Assembly (NCBI GenBank): GCA_003175935.1
Contig: PSRI01000192.1
Coordinates: 1-51,108 of the forward strand
DNA length: 51,108 nucleotides
Source of the DNA: Bacteroidota bacterium
Lineage (GTDB): Bacteria; Bacteroidota; Bacteroidia; Chitinophagales; Chitinophagaceae
Direction of reading: 5' to 3'
In this document: positions 18,647-27,681 of the stretch, piece by piece
How the letters are laid out: the number at the start of each line of letters is the position of its first letter
How positions within the stretch are numbered: the first letter of the stretch is position 1
The notes under the pieces: model-generated
What the model was told of the DNA's origin: nothing
The model's input: only the letters and a program-made list of their open reading frames with translations
Database searches by the model: none
Position numbers and translations under genes: made by a program

Positions 18647-18752
18647 AGATTAATTCGTGCCCTACTGAAACTATTTCCCGATGAAATAACCGAAATCCCG
18701 ATGAAGATTAATCCGTGCCCTACTGAAATTATTTCCCGATGAAATAATCGAA
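18639..18752. repeat. Two tandem 58-bp repeat units overlapping the doxX-like stop codon
   Basis: Units start at 18639 and 18697 (CCCGATGAAGATTAAT, CGTGCCCTACTGAAA, ATTTCCCGATGAAATAA). Each contains an internal hairpin, in unit 2 ATTATTTC-CCGAT-GAAATAAT. In addition, AAATAGTTTCAGT at 18615-18627, inside the coding sequence, is perfectly complementary to 18664-18676 in unit 1. The block could act as a transcription end. Confidence 0.85.
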
Positions 18753-18903
18753 CATTCATTGTATCAATTCCGAACAACCTGAGAAGCGTTAGCCAGTCTA
18801 AATAAATGATAGTTATTGACTTGCAGGAGAGGCATTGTCTTTGTAAAATTGGATAGCAGCGTTAGCGCACTGCGAGTCTGATTGACCAAATAATTTGAAG
18901 ACC

Positions 18904-21327
18904 ATGCTTAAGAACTATTTCATAATTGCCTGGAGAAATCTCCTGAAGAATCGCGTTTTTTCTGCAATCAATGTTTTGGGGCTAGCGATTGGAATAGCAG
19001 CCTTCCTGTTGATCGTAAATTATCTGCGCTTTGAGTACAGCTTCGATAAATTCAATTCAAAGATTGATCGGATCTATCGTGTGCCCATGACTGTGACAGA
19101 AACCAGTGGTAAAGCACAAACTTTTGCTTTTACTTACCCGGCGGTGGCCCCGGCAATGAAAAAGGATTTTCCGGAAATTGAAGATATAGCAAGGTTTAGA
19201 ATCAGGTGGGGTGTGGTGCAGCACGGTGAGCAAAAAATAATTGAGAATGGAAAGATTTTTTTCGTAGATCCTTCCGTTTTCAAAATCTTTTCATTTGATT
19301 TTGTGCAGGGAAATCCGGCCACTGCTTTCGCCCAATTAAATGATGCGGTTATTACAGAATCTACAGCAAAGAAATATTTTGGAACAGAACCTGCCCTGGG
19401 AAATAAATTTCGGTTTAATAACGACGATTATGTTGTGAGAGCTGTCATTAAAGACGTTCCGATTAATTCTCACATTCAATTCAACATCTTACTTAATTAC
19501 AATAAATATATCCAGGACACTAATGGAGATGCAAATACCAGTTGGGGTTGGAGCGATTTTTATACTTATGCCCTTGTAAAACCCGGTGCCGATATTAGAA
19601 ATCTCCAGGCAAAAATGCCTGACTTCGCTCAAAGATATATGGGTGATCGAATGAAAAAAGAGGGATTTACTGTTTCATTTCAATTACAGCCCCTATCGGA
19701 TATTCATACCAAATCCATTTATGATTATGAAATGACCGGGAGTGGAAATTTGTATTATCTCAAATATCTGGGCGTTGCAGCGATCCTGATTTTGCTGATT
19801 GCGTTAATTAACTATGTAAATCTTTCGACAGCCAGATCCCTCGAGAGAGCAAAAGAAGTTGGTGTGAGAAAAGTAGTTGGTGCAACAAAATATCAATTGT
19901 TCCGGCAGTTTTTAACAGAGACTTTCTTAATGAATATCCTTGGGATCTTAATTGGATATGGGTTATTTAAAATCGCGTTACCAAAATTTGCCGGTCTTAT
20001 CAACATGAATATTATTGGACTTCAAAGCAGTGATTGGGATTTTTGGATTGCCATGTTTCTAATTTTTATCACCAGTACTTTGGTTGCAGGGTTTTATCCT
20101 GCAGTTGTGCTTTCATCATTTCAACCTTCTCATACTTTGAAATCTATACAGGGCGCAGGAGGAATTAAAAGAAGCAGGAATTTTTTAAGAAAGTCTTTAG
20201 TAGTAGCGCAATTTGCCGCTGCCATATTACTCATAGGTGGCGCCATAGGCTTCTACCGTCAGCTTGATTTTATGAGCAAGACCAGCCTGGGGATTAATAT
20301 CAACCAAACACTGGTTTTACAACAAACCCGTGATCTCGATAGTAGCAAAATACAAACGGTAGAAAGCATTATAAGCGATCTCCAAAGAATTCCGGGAGTT
20401 GAAAATGTTACGGTATCAACGGACGTTCCAGGAGGAGAAGTGGGAAATTCAACAACCTTTCGCCAGGTGAGTTCAAATAATGACAAGCGCTGCAGAACTT
20501 TTGGTATTGATGAAAAATTTGTGCCGCACTACGGGCTAACTATAGTAGCAGGAAGAAATTTTGATCGGGATTTACCGAATACACCAGATACATCCCAGGT
20601 CCTTAGCGTTATTCTTAATGAAACAGCATCAAAGGTTTTAGGATTTGAAAAACCTTCACAGGCGGTGGGACAAATGCTAAGCGGCTCAGGAAAAACCTGC
20701 AGGGTTATTGGAGTAATGAATGATTATCATCAACAATCTTTCCAGTACAATTTTGATCCAATCGTATATTATCCCGAGCAGCACATTTACATGACAAATT
20801 TTTCTCTCAAACTCAACACAAAAGATTTACCACGCGTGGTAGAAGCTTCAAAAAAAATATGGACCGCAACCTTTCCGCAAAGTCCGTTGCAATATTTTTT
20901 CCTTGATGAATTCTTTAATCGTCAGTATAAAAATGATCAGATCTTTTCAACGATCCTTTGGTGGTTCACAATTCTTGCAATTGTTATTGCCAGTTTGGGT
21001 TTATTAGGACTTTCATTATACACTGTTGCAAAGAGAACCAAGGAAATTGGGATCAGAAAGGTTTTGGGGGCTTCTGTGTTCCAGATTACCAAACTTATAA
21101 CTAAAGATTACATTCAGCTCGTACTCATTGCCGGCATAATTTCAGTTCCTGCAACCTATTTTCTCCTTCATAATTGGCTGAATGACTATGCCTTCCACAT
21201 TGAAGTAGGCCCACTATTCTTTGCCCTGCCACTAGTGCTGATCATTTGTATTGCTTTGTTAACGGTCCTCTACCAGGCAATCAAAGCCGCAATTGCGAAC
21301 CCGGTGAATAGCTTAAAAAACGAATAA
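18904..21327 (+). CDS. FtsX/MacB-like ABC transporter permease (807 aa)
   Basis: The sixth permease paralogue, on the plus strand. A TTG at 18895 is in frame, but the ATG at 18904 gives MLKNYFIIAWRNLLKNR, in register with the paralogues. TM1 follows, then a periplasmic domain with VITESTAKKYFGT. KEVGVRKVVGA and KEIGIRKVLGA mark the two FtsX halves. The tail ANPVNSLKNE diverges from the array's ANPVKSLRTE, so this copy may be more distant. It is separated from the four-gene array by the TIM-barrel, LytS/LytTR and DoxX genes. A small secreted protein gene follows 80 bp downstream. Confidence 0.9.
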   Translation: MLKNYFIIAWRNLLKNRVFSAINVLGLAIGIAAFLLIVNYLRFEYSFDKFNSKIDRIYRVPMTVTETSGKAQTFAFTYPAVAPAMKKDFPEIEDIARFRIRWGVVQHGEQKIIENGKIFFVDPSVFKIFSFDFVQGNPATAFAQLNDAVITESTAKKYFGTEPALGNKFRFNNDDYVVRAVIKDVPINSHIQFNILLNYNKYIQDTNGDANTSWGWSDFYTYALVKPGADIRNLQAKMPDFAQRYMGDRMKKEGFTVSFQLQPLSDIHTKSIYDYEMTGSGNLYYLKYLGVAAILILLIALINYVNLSTARSLERAKEVGVRKVVGATKYQLFRQFLTETFLMNILGILIGYGLFKIALPKFAGLINMNIIGLQSSDWDFWIAMFLIFITSTLVAGFYPAVVLSSFQPSHTLKSIQGAGGIKRSRNFLRKSLVVAQFAAAILLIGGAIGFYRQLDFMSKTSLGININQTLVLQQTRDLDSSKIQTVESIISDLQRIPGVENVTVSTDVPGGEVGNSTTFRQVSSNNDKRCRTFGIDEKFVPHYGLTIVAGRNFDRDLPNTPDTSQVLSVILNETASKVLGFEKPSQAVGQMLSGSGKTCRVIGVMNDYHQQSFQYNFDPIVYYPEQHIYMTNFSLKLNTKDLPRVVEASKKIWTATFPQSPLQYFFLDEFFNRQYKNDQIFSTILWWFTILAIVIASLGLLGLSLYTVAKRTKEIGIRKVLGASVFQITKLITKDYIQLVLIAGIISVPATYFLLHNWLNDYAFHIEVGPLFFALPLVLIICIALLTVLYQAIKAAIANPVNSLKNE

Positions 21328-21407
21328 TTCAATGTTCAGGAATAGTTGATACAGTTTTTGAAAATATGCCGTAACTTAATGGGACATTACATCAAAATCA
21401 TGCAAGT

Positions 21408-21725
21408 ATGAAAAAGTTAATTCTTATTTCAACAATGTTCCTTTTCGCTTTTGCATATGCAAACGAAAAAGGTACCTGGACGGGTTGGATCAGTGACTCT
21501 CATTGCGGAGTAAAAGGCAACCATGAAGGACATACGGATTGCGCCAAAAAATGTGTAAAGGGCGGAGCAGATGCCGTTTTTGTAGTTGGTGACAAAGTTT
21601 ATACTGTCACAGACCAGAAAAAAGTTTTGGACTTCCTCGGTGATAAAGTAACCATTACAGGAACTATCACAGATGATAAAATAGATGTTGAAAAAATTTC
21701 TAAAGACACTAAAGCACTCAATTAG
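21408..21725 (+). CDS. Small secreted protein with a conserved Cys/His segment
   Basis: A 105-residue protein with a Sec signal peptide (MKKLILISTMFLFAFAYA). The mature part begins with TWTGWISDSHCGVKG, then HEGHTDCAKKCVKGGADAVF, so three Cys and three His lie within about 30 residues. A small beta-rich part ends with VTITGTITDDKIDVEKIS. This layout resembles a widespread uncharacterised family of short periplasmic proteins in Bacteroidota and Acidobacteria. The Cys/His cluster could bind a metal or form disulfides, which is inference. A strong terminator hairpin follows 30 bp downstream. Confidence 0.75.
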   Translation: MKKLILISTMFLFAFAYANEKGTWTGWISDSHCGVKGNHEGHTDCAKKCVKGGADAVFVVGDKVYTVTDQKKVLDFLGDKVTITGTITDDKIDVEKISKDTKALN

Positions 21726-21755
21726 TTAAAGACAGTAACTAAAGAATACATTCTT

Positions 21756-21788
21756 CCCCCGATTTTAAGATAATCGGGGGATTTTATT
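21756..21788 (+). terminator. Rho-independent terminator
   Basis: CCCCCGAT (21756-21763) pairs perfectly with ATCGGGGG (21773-21780) around a 9-nt loop, followed by a T-rich run. It lies between convergent genes and ends the small secreted protein transcript. Confidence 0.85.
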
Positions 21789-21792
21789 CAGA

Positions 21793-22431
21793 TTATAGAA
21801 ATGATACCTCGCCTGTTTTTAGGCTATAATAAGCTCCGGCAATTTTTATTTCTCCCTTTTCAACCATTTCATTTAAGATCGGACTCTGTTTCCTGATCAT
21901 TTCAATAGTATTGAGCACATTATTCTTTGCAACAAGTTCAACATATGAATCCTCAGTAGAGGTTTTTTGTCCTGAATAATCTTGCGCCTGCTCAACAGCT
22001 GGTTTAATCTTTGTAAGCATGGCTGTTATATTTCCCATTTCTACATTATCGATTGCAGCTTTAATGGCCCCACATGATTCATGACCCATTACCAAAATTA
22101 ATTTTGCACCTGATATCTTGCAGCCAAACTCCATGCTGCCCAGGATATCTTCGTTTACAAAATTGCCTGCAACTCTTGCTACAAATAAATCACCAATTCC
22201 CTTATCAAAAACATCTTCAACCGGAACCCGACTATCCAAACAGGAAAGGATAACTGCAATTGGATATTGTCCACTTGCAGCATTTCGCACCATTGCAGAA
22301 TGAAGTCTTGCTGTAAGATCATTATTCATGTACCTGATATTTCCTTCTTTCAGGCTTTGAATCACCATATCAGGAGTTAGTGCTTTTTGTTCTTCTGCTG
22401 ACAATACATTTTCAACACGTGGCTTAGCCAT
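21793..22431 (-). CDS. Beta-class carbonic anhydrase
   Basis: A 212-residue enzyme interconverting CO2 and bicarbonate. The zinc ligands and catalytic dyad of the beta class are visible: Cys64, Asp66 and Arg68 in CLDSR, and His117 and Cys120 in GHESCGAI. ARVAGNFVNEDILGSMEFG between them is also typical. No signal peptide is evident, so it is probably cytoplasmic. Length is normal for the class. It is the last gene of a minus-strand run behind a sulfatase (30-bp gap) and an LMF1-like gene. Nothing shows a functional link to the sulfatase. Confidence 0.93.
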   Translation of the reverse strand: MAKPRVENVLSAEEQKALTPDMVIQSLKEGNIRYMNNDLTARLHSAMVRNAASGQYPIAVILSCLDSRVPVEDVFDKGIGDLFVARVAGNFVNEDILGSMEFGCKISGAKLILVMGHESCGAIKAAIDNVEMGNITAMLTKIKPAVEQAQDYSGQKTSTEDSYVELVAKNNVLNTIEMIRKQSPILNEMVEKGEIKIAGAYYSLKTGEVSFL

Positions 22432-22461
22432 AGTTAATTTAATTGAGGGTCCGTTGGTAAT

Positions 22462-24015
22462 TTAACTCGGAAAATAAAATCTTTCACCATTAACATCAAT
22501 CATTACATCTGCTGCGCTTGGCCAGGATGGGGATTTAGTTTGAGTTTTCTCCCAGGTTTCCATCTCTATTTTCAATTCTTTCACTTTCTCAGGCATTTTT
22601 GCGGCGAGGTCGTTTTTTTCTCCAATATCATCTTTGAGATTAAAAAGAAATGTTTTTTTGCTTTTTTCATTTACATATAATTTCCACTCTCCCTTGCAAA
22701 TGGCTTTTGAATATCCGCTTCGCCAATAAAATATTTCGTGCGGAGGATTGTTATCTCCGGTTAGAAATGGAATTAGATTTTTTCCATCATATACCCTGTC
22801 TTCTGGTAGCTGAGCCTGACTAATTGCTGCGATAGTTGAAAATATGTCGAGTGAAGAAACTGGCTTATCGTATACGATTGGGCTTTTTAAAACAGCAGGA
22901 TATTTTATGAAAAACGGAACCATTAAGCCTCCTTCAAAATGGGTGCATTTACCTCCGCGGAGCGGTGCATTATCAGTTGCTCTGGTATAAGTTGCACCGC
23001 CATTATCACTTATAAAAAATACTGCTGTATTGTCTTCAACACCTGCATCCTTCAAAGCTTTCACAATTTCACCCACGGCATCATCCAGGGCCTCAATCAT
23101 TGCATAATAAACCCTTTTTACAGTATCCTGGACATTTTGAATTCTGTCGAAGTAATTCTTAGGTGCCTGAAATGGATCATGGGGTGCGTTGAAAGTTAGT
23201 GTTAAGAAAAATGGATGCGATTTATTTTTCTGAATAAATTCAATGCCTTTTTTTGCAAGCGAAAAAGTGAGATATCCTGTGTCCGAAACTATATTTCCGT
23301 TGTCACGAATTGCAGTTGAGCCATAACGTTTGGACCAGGCAGGGATTTCTGAAAATGACCAGGGAAGATGCTTGTTAATGTATCTCGATGTATCAACGGG
23401 ATCGTCAACATAACGGGTGAGTGCGCCATCAAAATAATAACTATAATCGTAGCCACGCTCAAGTGGTTTGTTTCCTGAATCTACACCCAGATTCCATTTA
23501 CCAATAAGACCTGTACTGTATTCCTGCTTTTTTAGAAACTCGGCCATGGTCAGTTCATGATGATCTAACCCTGTAGTATACCTGCTTTCCCTGAGTCCCA
23601 AATGTGGACGAAGAGTTTTAAGCCCTGGAATCTGTCTCCTGAGAGCAAAATAGTGGCGATGTAAATTTCGAATCAGTTCGGGATCAAATGTATCGTATGG
23701 CATATACTCGCTGCCAAATCTATTTTGATATCTGCCTGTCATGATCCCCATTCGTGAAGGCGAGCAAATGGGCGATGTAACATAAGCACGGGTAAATCGA
23801 ATCCCTTCAGCTCCGAGTGAGTCTATATTTGGGGTGTTGATTTTTTGATTTCCATATGAAGCCAAGTCGCTATAGCCTAAATCATCTGCAACGATTAAGA
23901 TGATATTGGGAAGAGGATTTATCTTTTTGATATTCTCTTTTTTAGTTCCTGCAAATATTGCAACTACGAGTAGCAGGAAACCAATCTTGAGAATTTCTTT
24001 TTTTAGAAATACCAT
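22462..24015 (-). CDS. Type I (formylglycine) sulfatase, exported
   Basis: A 517-residue arylsulfatase-family enzyme that would hydrolyse sulfate esters, probably on glycans or glycolipids, outside the cytoplasm. The start is placed at the ATG at 24015; a TTG seven codons upstream is also in frame. An N-terminal hydrophobic segment (about residues 8-24) looks like a signal or anchor. IILIVADDLGYSDLASYG holds the metal-binding Asp pair. The activation motif is C84-S-P-S-R with GIMTGRY following, so Cys84 should become formylglycine. GLIGKWNLG and FFISDNGG are further sulfatase blocks. No maturation enzyme (FGE or anSME) is encoded in the window. It lies between LMF1-like and carbonic anhydrase genes. 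Confidence 0.93.
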   Translation of the reverse strand: MVFLKKEILKIGFLLLVVAIFAGTKKENIKKINPLPNIILIVADDLGYSDLASYGNQKINTPNIDSLGAEGIRFTRAYVTSPICSPSRMGIMTGRYQNRFGSEYMPYDTFDPELIRNLHRHYFALRRQIPGLKTLRPHLGLRESRYTTGLDHHELTMAEFLKKQEYSTGLIGKWNLGVDSGNKPLERGYDYSYYFDGALTRYVDDPVDTSRYINKHLPWSFSEIPAWSKRYGSTAIRDNGNIVSDTGYLTFSLAKKGIEFIQKNKSHPFFLTLTFNAPHDPFQAPKNYFDRIQNVQDTVKRVYYAMIEALDDAVGEIVKALKDAGVEDNTAVFFISDNGGATYTRATDNAPLRGGKCTHFEGGLMVPFFIKYPAVLKSPIVYDKPVSSLDIFSTIAAISQAQLPEDRVYDGKNLIPFLTGDNNPPHEIFYWRSGYSKAICKGEWKLYVNEKSKKTFLFNLKDDIGEKNDLAAKMPEKVKELKIEMETWEKTQTKSPSWPSAADVMIDVNGERFYFPS

Positions 24016-24069
24016 AGTAGCAATCAGTTTTGTCAATGAATGTTTTCAGATTGTCAGGATTAAATTTGA

Positions 24070-25602
24070 TTAAGGATTCCAACCATTGCTTTTTAAATAA
24101 GCAATTAATTGCGGATCATCTGCAGCAAGAGGTGATATCCATGGTTCCCCAATTCTTTCGCGTTTCCACCAGATTCCCTCAGCATTAGGTTTCACAAAAC
24201 TATACCGATAAAGTATTGCCCGTACATATTTTGGCGGCCCTTTTGGAAATGGATTGCCGGCAAATAAACTCAAGGCAAGCGCATCATTATGTAAAAGCTT
24301 TGAAATAAGATGAATGGTCCACGGATATTCTTCAGGCGTAGACATGGAAGCAAACCACATTTGCCAGTCTAATCGCGGTTGGTAGGGTGCAATTTGTGGA
24401 GGACGCTTATCCAATGCAACGGGTAGACCCTTATACGGATATGCAATCCAGTTAGCACTATCGCCCGGATTATTATCCATCGTGCCTTCGAATACTACAT
24501 TTAATCTTTCCTCACCAACTGTTCCAAATGCACCATAGGTATTGACAAGATTCAAACGATCGAAGGATGTATTCATGATTTGCCTAGAGGATAGTAAATT
24601 GAATGCTGGCTGAATACTGAGAAGACCGACAATGATGGTAATCACCCACGCAGTAACAATCATAGGCTTTGATTCGACTGAATTTGTTTCTGCATGATTT
24701 GCCAATTGCACAATCCTTTCAGGTAAAATTTTTGCAAGAAACTGATCATCGAAACAGGCCAGTGCCGGAACTATTGTGAGCCAATTGAGAAATGAAAGAT
24801 TGCCGCTAAGGATAAGCGTAAATTGAAAAGCGATAATAATAATCCCGGCAATAATACGCCCGAGCCTTGGCCAAAAAATAAAAAATGGAGCAATGAGTTC
24901 TGCGAGAAAATTAAACCATACCCCAGCCTTTAAAAAGAATTTTGGCATAAAATGAAAAAACCTGCTCAGCGGTCCTGGTATGGGTTGCGTTTCAAAATGG
25001 TGATAAAGCGCCGTGCCATTTCGCCAACTAATATCGCCTCTCAACTTGATGAGTGCAGACCCCAGCATAATTCTAAAAATGAGCCAACGGAATAAAATAA
25101 TTATGGTAAAAGGTGCCGGTCGCCGTGGAAATGGACGTAAGTCAATAAGAGGACAAAGAAATATTGCAAGAAAACCTGTCTCTAATAATTGAATTTCCCA
25201 CCCAAAACCATACCATTCCTGTCCGATATTCATGAATGACATATAAAGAAACCAAAGCGCGGCGAGCATTGGTGCGTTTGCAAACCCAATTACTACAATA
25301 CATGAGAGAATGAAACCGATCCATGCCCAGGTAATTAAAGTTGAATCAGAATGAAAAAACCAGAACATTGAAGGAAGATGAAAGAAACTTGCCGAAGCAG
25401 AGCCCAGTATTTCGCTTACATGATTTGCATAATTGTTTATAGGGAGCAGGCCATCTGATCCAATAAGCGGAAGAATCTGGTTAATGATAACCAGGAATGC
25501 GACAGCATATACAATTCCCAGCAGCCGAAGAATTAAAAATCGGGTAAGCCAGTAGGTTGGACGGGCTTCTAAATTTGAATCGGTGGAAGAATAATCATCC
25601 AT
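24070..25602 (-). CDS. Lipase maturation factor (LMF1)-like membrane protein
   Basis: A 510-residue multi-pass membrane protein resembling the LMF1 family. Family marks include PTYWLTRFLILRLLGIVYAV, LPLIGSDGLLP, an HTTM-like tryptophan-rich core (GQEWYGFGWEIQLLETGFL, RWLIFRIMLGSALIKLRGD) and a soluble C-terminal part with YPYKGLP and APYQPRLDWQMWFAS. Vertebrate LMF1 helps fold lipases in the ER; the bacterial role is not established. The start is set at ATG 25602 (MDDYSS); TTG two codons upstream is also possible. It leads the minus-strand run ahead of the sulfatase, 54 bp away. Confidence 0.85.
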   Translation of the reverse strand: MDDYSSTDSNLEARPTYWLTRFLILRLLGIVYAVAFLVIINQILPLIGSDGLLPINNYANHVSEILGSASASFFHLPSMFWFFHSDSTLITWAWIGFILSCIVVIGFANAPMLAALWFLYMSFMNIGQEWYGFGWEIQLLETGFLAIFLCPLIDLRPFPRRPAPFTIIILFRWLIFRIMLGSALIKLRGDISWRNGTALYHHFETQPIPGPLSRFFHFMPKFFLKAGVWFNFLAELIAPFFIFWPRLGRIIAGIIIIAFQFTLILSGNLSFLNWLTIVPALACFDDQFLAKILPERIVQLANHAETNSVESKPMIVTAWVITIIVGLLSIQPAFNLLSSRQIMNTSFDRLNLVNTYGAFGTVGEERLNVVFEGTMDNNPGDSANWIAYPYKGLPVALDKRPPQIAPYQPRLDWQMWFASMSTPEEYPWTIHLISKLLHNDALALSLFAGNPFPKGPPKYVRAILYRYSFVKPNAEGIWWKRERIGEPWISPLAADDPQLIAYLKSNGWNP

Positions 25603-25817
25603 GCCCAATAAATTTGAAGGTTATCTTCTATTACACTCCTTGCCAGGAGACCCGCTGAGAAAGTAAAGATCGTAAAGAATTAAATATTTTATGAACCAAT
25701 CCTTTTTGATATTTTACCGTAACATCATTGTAAAAGACGATTTTTCATTTTACCTTTTAAATGTGATTATGTTAACGGGCAGAATTGGTGGGATTACCTG
25801 AATTTAAAATTTCAAAA

Positions 25818-26627
25818 ATGAAAAAATATCTCTCCATTTTCAATTACCATACCATCCTGATTTTGGCCCTGTCTTTTTTGAGCGTTTATATTTGTATCCG
25901 GTATGATTTAAGTATTTATGTAGATTTCCTCATTCTTGGTATTATCATTGTTTTTCCTCTCACGTTTTCTATGCGGGTGGCCTTTAGAAGACGCGAACGT
26001 GCATTGCAATATCTGAGTCTTTATAAAGCATCTCTTCAATCTATTTTATATGTTCTTAACAGCACAAAGCTGGATGATGCTAAAAAGGAAAAAATTAAAA
26101 GTATTGCGCGAAAAACGACTGATGAATTGTGCGAATATTTAATGCGGAATGCTGATGATGCCGGAGCAATTGAAAGATCGTCACATGAGATTTATACTTT
26201 CATCAGATCAAATAAAGATGCCGTAAAAAGTAGAGTAAGTTTGAAATTATTGTTATTCCTCACCAAGATGAATGAAAGCATTGAATTTTTACTGGCAACA
26301 AGGCGGCATAGTGTGCCCTGGGGGCCGTCGGCTCTGGTTCTGCTTGCGATTTACACCTTCACCATATTTTATCCGGCTTCGTTGATACACAAAACGGGGC
26401 TCACAAAGGAATTCTGGTACATTTTTACTATGACGGCAGGTAAGGCAATATTCCTCATAACATTTTACAATATCCAACACCAGATGAGGGATCCGTTCAA
26501 TCAAAAAAGTCCGGATGGAATTCGGGTGAACGATTTTCGGCTGGCTGACTTGCCTGAACCTATTATTATAGAGACAAAAAGGAAAAATGAATCCGGGGAT
26601 GAAGATGATTATTCTGAAAATGAATAA
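25818..26627 (+). CDS. Multi-pass membrane protein, possibly bestrophin-like
   Basis: A 269-residue membrane protein I cannot assign firmly. Two TM helices lie near the N terminus (about residues 8-50), followed by RVAFRRRERALQYLSLYKAS and a charged helical region. Two more TM helices lie at about 165-225, and the tail is acidic (ESGDEDDYSENE). The segment HQMRDPFNQKSPDGIRVNDF after the last TM recalls the post-TM NPF/DPF stretch of bestrophin-type channels, a weak resemblance. The ATG at 25818 is preferred over an upstream TTG at 25785. It is followed 9 bp later by the next gene, so the two probably form an operon. Confidence 0.6.
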   Translation: MKKYLSIFNYHTILILALSFLSVYICIRYDLSIYVDFLILGIIIVFPLTFSMRVAFRRRERALQYLSLYKASLQSILYVLNSTKLDDAKKEKIKSIARKTTDELCEYLMRNADDAGAIERSSHEIYTFIRSNKDAVKSRVSLKLLLFLTKMNESIEFLLATRRHSVPWGPSALVLLAIYTFTIFYPASLIHKTGLTKEFWYIFTMTAGKAIFLITFYNIQHQMRDPFNQKSPDGIRVNDFRLADLPEPIIIETKRKNESGDEDDYSENE

Positions 26628-26636
26628 ACATAGATC

Positions 26637-27668
26637 ATGAGATACAAACTTATTTTGTCGATTTGCATATTGATTTCTTGCCGAAATGGATTTGCGCAAT
26701 TGCAGGTCGATTCTTTATTCAGTTCAAAATCTCCACTCGACCTTGCAATCAGTATGTCAATAAAAGAAGTTCGAAAAAGCAAGGAGGATACAGTTTATCA
26801 GAGTCATAAATTGTTTTATTATAATGGAGCTGGTAAATTGGATTCGATGAGAGTCGGGCTAAAAGGTCGCGGTAACTTCAGGCTGCGAGAATGCTATTAT
26901 CCGCCCCTTTGGATGAGTTTTGAAAAGAAAAAAGTAAAGGGAACTCCTTTTGAAGGAAATAAGAAAATAAAAGTCGTTTTGCCCTGTCATGGTAATGATG
27001 ATGGTGACAACCTCATTATCAGGGAATACTTGTGCTATACAATTTTTGAAGTGATTTCGCCATATTCAATTAAATCACGCCTTGCAAATATTGATATAAC
27101 GGAGCTGCGTAACCGAAAAAGTAAAACTTATAAAGTAAAGGCCATCCTATTGGAGGATATGGGAAAGATGGCTAAGCGAATGCATGCAAAGGAAACAAAG
27201 ACCTCCTCCATGAATCCCACACTTTTTGACGACACCAGTTGTTTGCGATTTGATTTGTTTCAGTACCTGATATCTAATACGGATGTTTCGTCTGCTTATG
27301 AGCACAATAGTAAAGTAATTTATAAGAACCCCAAATATATTCCGGTTCCTTACGATTTTGATATGAGTGGTGTAGTTGATGCGCCATATGCTGTTGTTTC
27401 TAAAATAGGTGATGTACAATTGCCAATCGATAATGTGAGACAGCGCTATTATCGGGGATATTGCAGACCCGATTCCCTGACTGAATTCATTCGTCAGGAA
27501 TTCATTTCCAAAAAAGATAAAATTTTGGGATGCACTGATGAATTAAATGGTCTTCTTTCTGAAAAGGAGATACGTGAAATAAGGTCCTATCTGGCAGAAT
27601 TTTTCGACATTCTTGTCGATGACAAATCATTCAAAAGGCAGGTACTAAGTACCTGCCGTAAGCTCTGA
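26637..27668 (+). CDS. Exported protein, distantly CotH-kinase-like
   Basis: A 343-residue exported protein with a hydrophobic N terminus (cleavage after NGFA, or lipidation at Cys15). The pattern MRVGLKGRGNFRLRECYYPP, then NLIIREYLCYTIFEVIS, then LFQYLISNTDVSSAYEH and VPYDFDMSG resembles the order of motifs in CotH-type spore-coat kinase homologues (RGN loop, LREYLxY helix, YDxD). I have not aligned it, so the assignment is tentative. The C-terminal codons for RQVLSTCRKL lie within a near-perfect palindrome of the GTACTAAGTAC repeat family (27637-27657). It is convergent with the gene ending at 27682. Confidence 0.6.
   Translation: MRYKLILSICILISCRNGFAQLQVDSLFSSKSPLDLAISMSIKEVRKSKEDTVYQSHKLFYYNGAGKLDSMRVGLKGRGNFRLRECYYPPLWMSFEKKKVKGTPFEGNKKIKVVLPCHGNDDGDNLIIREYLCYTIFEVISPYSIKSRLANIDITELRNRKSKTYKVKAILLEDMGKMAKRMHAKETKTSSMNPTLFDDTSCLRFDLFQYLISNTDVSSAYEHNSKVIYKNPKYIPVPYDFDMSGVVDAPYAVVSKIGDVQLPIDNVRQRYYRGYCRPDSLTEFIRQEFISKKDKILGCTDELNGLLSEKEIREIRSYLAEFFDILVDDKSFKRQVLSTCRKL
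27637..27657. repeat. GTACTAAGTAC palindrome inside a coding 3' end
   Basis: GGCAGGTAC-TAA-GTACCTGCC is a 21-bp near-perfect palindrome of the dispersed GTACTAAGTAC family. It encodes part of the last ten residues of the gene ending at 27668 and may double as a terminator hairpin before the convergent neighbour. Confidence 0.8.
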
Positions 27669-27681
27669 TCTAAAAATTTAT

